DNA of 6,933 bases, taken from JBBIOI01 sp037443425 (lineage in GTDB: Bacteria > Desulfobacterota > BSN033 > UBA1163). The position numbers and the translations under genes were made by a program. Shown in pieces: positions 5,976-6,933 of the stretch. Within the stretch, counting starts at the first letter, position 1, and each line of letters opens with the position of its first letter. The DNA is taken from contig JBBIOI010000151.1 of assembly GCA_037443425.1 (NCBI GenBank), positions 1-6,933 of the forward strand, given 5' to 3'. The notes beneath the pieces are model-generated. The model had not been told where the DNA came from. It made no database searches and saw nothing but the letters and a program-made list of their open reading frames with translations.

Positions 5976-6842
5976 TTATTGCATAGGCAGCTGTAAATTA
6001 TTACTAATAAATTCTTTCTTTAATTTTTTCAGGGCCTCACTTTCAATCTGTCTAACCCTTTCTCTTGAAAGCTTTAAATGATTCCCTATCTCCTGGAGGG
6101 TTAGAGGCTCATCTGCCATTATCCTATTCTTTATTACATAAAGTTCTTTCTCATTTAATTTCTTCATAGCATTTTGGATTTGCATCTCCCTAATCCTTCT
6201 CTCCTCCTCCTCTGCAAGTGCCTCTTCCTGGTTTGGAGAATCTTCCTGAATAAGCTCAAGATGTGTAAGTTCCTGATCATCATCAAATGGTGTATCAAGA
6301 GAAAGATCTCGGGATGACATTCTTTGCTCCATCTCTATTATGTCTTCTTCTGAAACATCCAGATCTTTAGCAATTAACTCATATTTTTCATCTTCATCTT
6401 TATCTGCTAAATCAGATTCCAAAGCCTTTCTTACCTTCCCTATTTTATAAAATAGCTTCTTTTGGGCTTGGGTTGTTCCAATTTTAACCAAACTCCACGA
6501 TTTTATTATAAAATTTTGTATATAGGCCCTGATCCACCATATGGCATATGAAATGAATCTATAACCTTTATAAGGATTAAACTTCTTAACCGCCATCATC
6601 AATCCAATATTTCCCTCTTGAATGAGGTCGAGCATCTTTACGCCATAGGATTTATATTCAAATGCAACCTTTACTACAAACCTCAAATTCGATGTTATCA
6701 ATTTTTGCGCTGCCTTAATGTCATTATATTTTCTATATCTTACTGCGAGTTCGAACTCCTCCTCTGGGGTTAAAAGGGGAAACTGATTTATTTGCATTAG
6801 ATATGTCTCTAATGGGTTCTTGACAACAGGAAGGTTCGACAT
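5976..6842 (-). CDS. rpoH: RNA polymerase heat-shock sigma factor RpoH (sigma-32)
   Basis: RpoH directs RNA polymerase to heat-shock promoters for chaperone and protease genes. Numbered from the ATG at 6842, the protein has 288 aa (E. coli 284). Region 1.2 is NPLETYLMQINQFPLLTPEEE (residues 9-29; quoted only as landmark ends N9 and E29). Region 2 contains AAQKLITSNLRFVVKVA, DLIQEGNIGLMMAVKKFNP and YRFISYAIWWIRAYIQ. The segment QKKLFYKIGKVR (127-138) corresponds to the 'RpoH box' that separates this family from RpoD. Region 4.2 is LTLQEIGNHLKLSRERVRQIE (247-267). The ATG at 6842 has GGAG 8 nt upstream. An in-frame GTG at 6872 would add ten residues (leading to GDYI), but it lies inside the CIRCE operator, so it is rejected. 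Promoter and operator are immediately upstream, and fmdB follows. Confidence 0.95.
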   Translation of the reverse strand: MSNLPVVKNPLETYLMQINQFPLLTPEEEFELAVRYRKYNDIKAAQKLITSNLRFVVKVAFEYKSYGVKMLDLIQEGNIGLMMAVKKFNPYKGYRFISYAIWWIRAYIQNFIIKSWSLVKIGTTQAQKKLFYKIGKVRKALESDLADKDEDEKYELIAKDLDVSEEDIIEMEQRMSSRDLSLDTPFDDDQELTHLELIQEDSPNQEEALAEEEERRIREMQIQNAMKKLNEKELYVIKNRIMADEPLTLQEIGNHLKLSRERVRQIESEALKKLKKEFISNNLQLPMQ

Positions 6843-6850
6843 TATATAAT

Positions 6851-6854
6851 CTCC
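6851..6854 (-). promoter_or_regulatory. Ribosome binding site that decides the rpoH start
   Basis: GGAG on the minus strand lies 8 nt before the ATG at 6842. No such site exists before the in-frame GTG at 6872, which falls within the operator. This places the rpoH start at 6842. Confidence 0.75.
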
Positions 6855-6865
6855 ATAGATATAAA

Positions 6866-6892
6866 TTAGCACTCTTTATTAAAGAGTGCTAA
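6866..6892. promoter_or_regulatory. CIRCE operator (HrcA binding site) of rpoH
   Basis: The arms TTAGCACTC (6866-6874) and GAGTGCTAA (6884-6892), with exactly 9 bp between them, match the CIRCE consensus at all 18 arm positions. CIRCE is bound by the repressor HrcA, which loses activity on heat shock and normally controls groESL and dnaK operons. Here it covers the predicted rpoH transcription start (near 6890) and lies 23 bp upstream of the ATG, so HrcA should block rpoH transcription. The spacer itself is also symmetric (TTTA T TAAA), making the whole 27 bp a perfect palindrome around one base. The transcript would also carry it as a hairpin in its leader. hrcA is not in the window. Confidence 0.95.
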
Positions 6893-6896
6893 AAAT

Positions 6897-6925
6897 AATA
6901 TAATAAATAGATGTCCAAAAGTCAA
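6897..6925 (-). promoter_or_regulatory. Predicted sigma-70-type promoter of rpoH
   Basis: On the minus strand the -35 box TTGACT (6920-6925) and the -10 box TATATT (6897-6902) are 17 bp apart; both match the consensus at five of six positions. The predicted start near 6890 falls inside the CIRCE right arm, the typical promoter-operator arrangement for HrcA control. Its vegetative character suits a gene that must be transcribed before sigma-32 is made. Confidence 0.75.
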
Positions 6926-6933
6926 GGCCTTTT

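Noticed and set aside
6843..6872. N-terminal extension of RpoH from an in-frame GTG at 6872
   Set aside because: The GTG lies inside the CIRCE operator and has no ribosome site, while the ATG at 6842 has GGAG 8 nt upstream and gives the usual RpoH length.
6866..6892. Palindrome as an intrinsic terminator
   Set aside because: Neither strand has a T-run after the stem, and the arms match the CIRCE consensus in sequence and spacing.
1..6933. Mobile elements, CRISPR arrays, tRNA or rRNA genes, defence systems
   Set aside because: I found no transposase, direct-repeat array, RNA gene pattern or defence domain; every long open frame belongs to a recognised core or metabolic family.

Overview
The window is AT-rich DNA with six complete genes and one gene cut by the left edge. 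It looks like an ordinary chromosomal region of a Gram-negative bacterium. MreB/MreC indicate a rod-shaped cell. A PpiD-like membrane-anchored periplasmic chaperone indicates an outer-membrane-type envelope. A true RpoH heat-shock sigma factor under a CIRCE operator suggests a lineage with both HrcA and sigma-32 control, such as Desulfobacterota (former Deltaproteobacteria) or relatives. That placement is inference from gene content; no rRNA or other marker is present. I see no mobile element, tRNA, rRNA or CRISPR array.

Layout: (1) 1-1243, minus strand: mreB, followed 5 nt after its stop by the start of mreC, which runs off the left edge. (2) 1244-1406: a divergent control region with a good minus-strand promoter for mreB, A-tracts upstream of it, and a weaker plus-strand promoter. 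(3) 1407-3308, plus: a 633-aa PpiD-like SurA/parvulin protein. (4) 3327-4337, minus: a metal-dependent amidohydrolase of the ACMSD-like type, convergent with the previous gene. (5) 4338-4443: a second divergent control region. (6) 4444-5646, plus: coaBC, the bifunctional coenzyme A biosynthesis enzyme. (7) 5651-5935, minus: a small FmdB-type zinc-ribbon protein, ending 4 bp from coaBC. (8) 5976-6842, minus: rpoH. (9) 6843-6933: the rpoH leader and promoter, containing a perfect CIRCE operator.

The clearest regulatory signal is at the right end. A strong housekeeping-type promoter (TTGACT, 17 bp, TATATT) is followed at the predicted transcription start by a CIRCE element with consensus arms (TTAGCACTC / GAGTGCTAA, 9-bp spacer). 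Synthesis of the heat-shock sigma factor therefore appears to be repressed by HrcA, which would stack the two classical heat-shock circuits into a cascade. fmdB lies 40 nt downstream on the same strand and probably shares this control. The PpiD-like protein is a plausible member of the same broad proteostasis theme (envelope protein folding), and mreBC supplies the cell-shape machinery. coaBC and the amidohydrolase are metabolic genes with no obvious functional tie to the rest.
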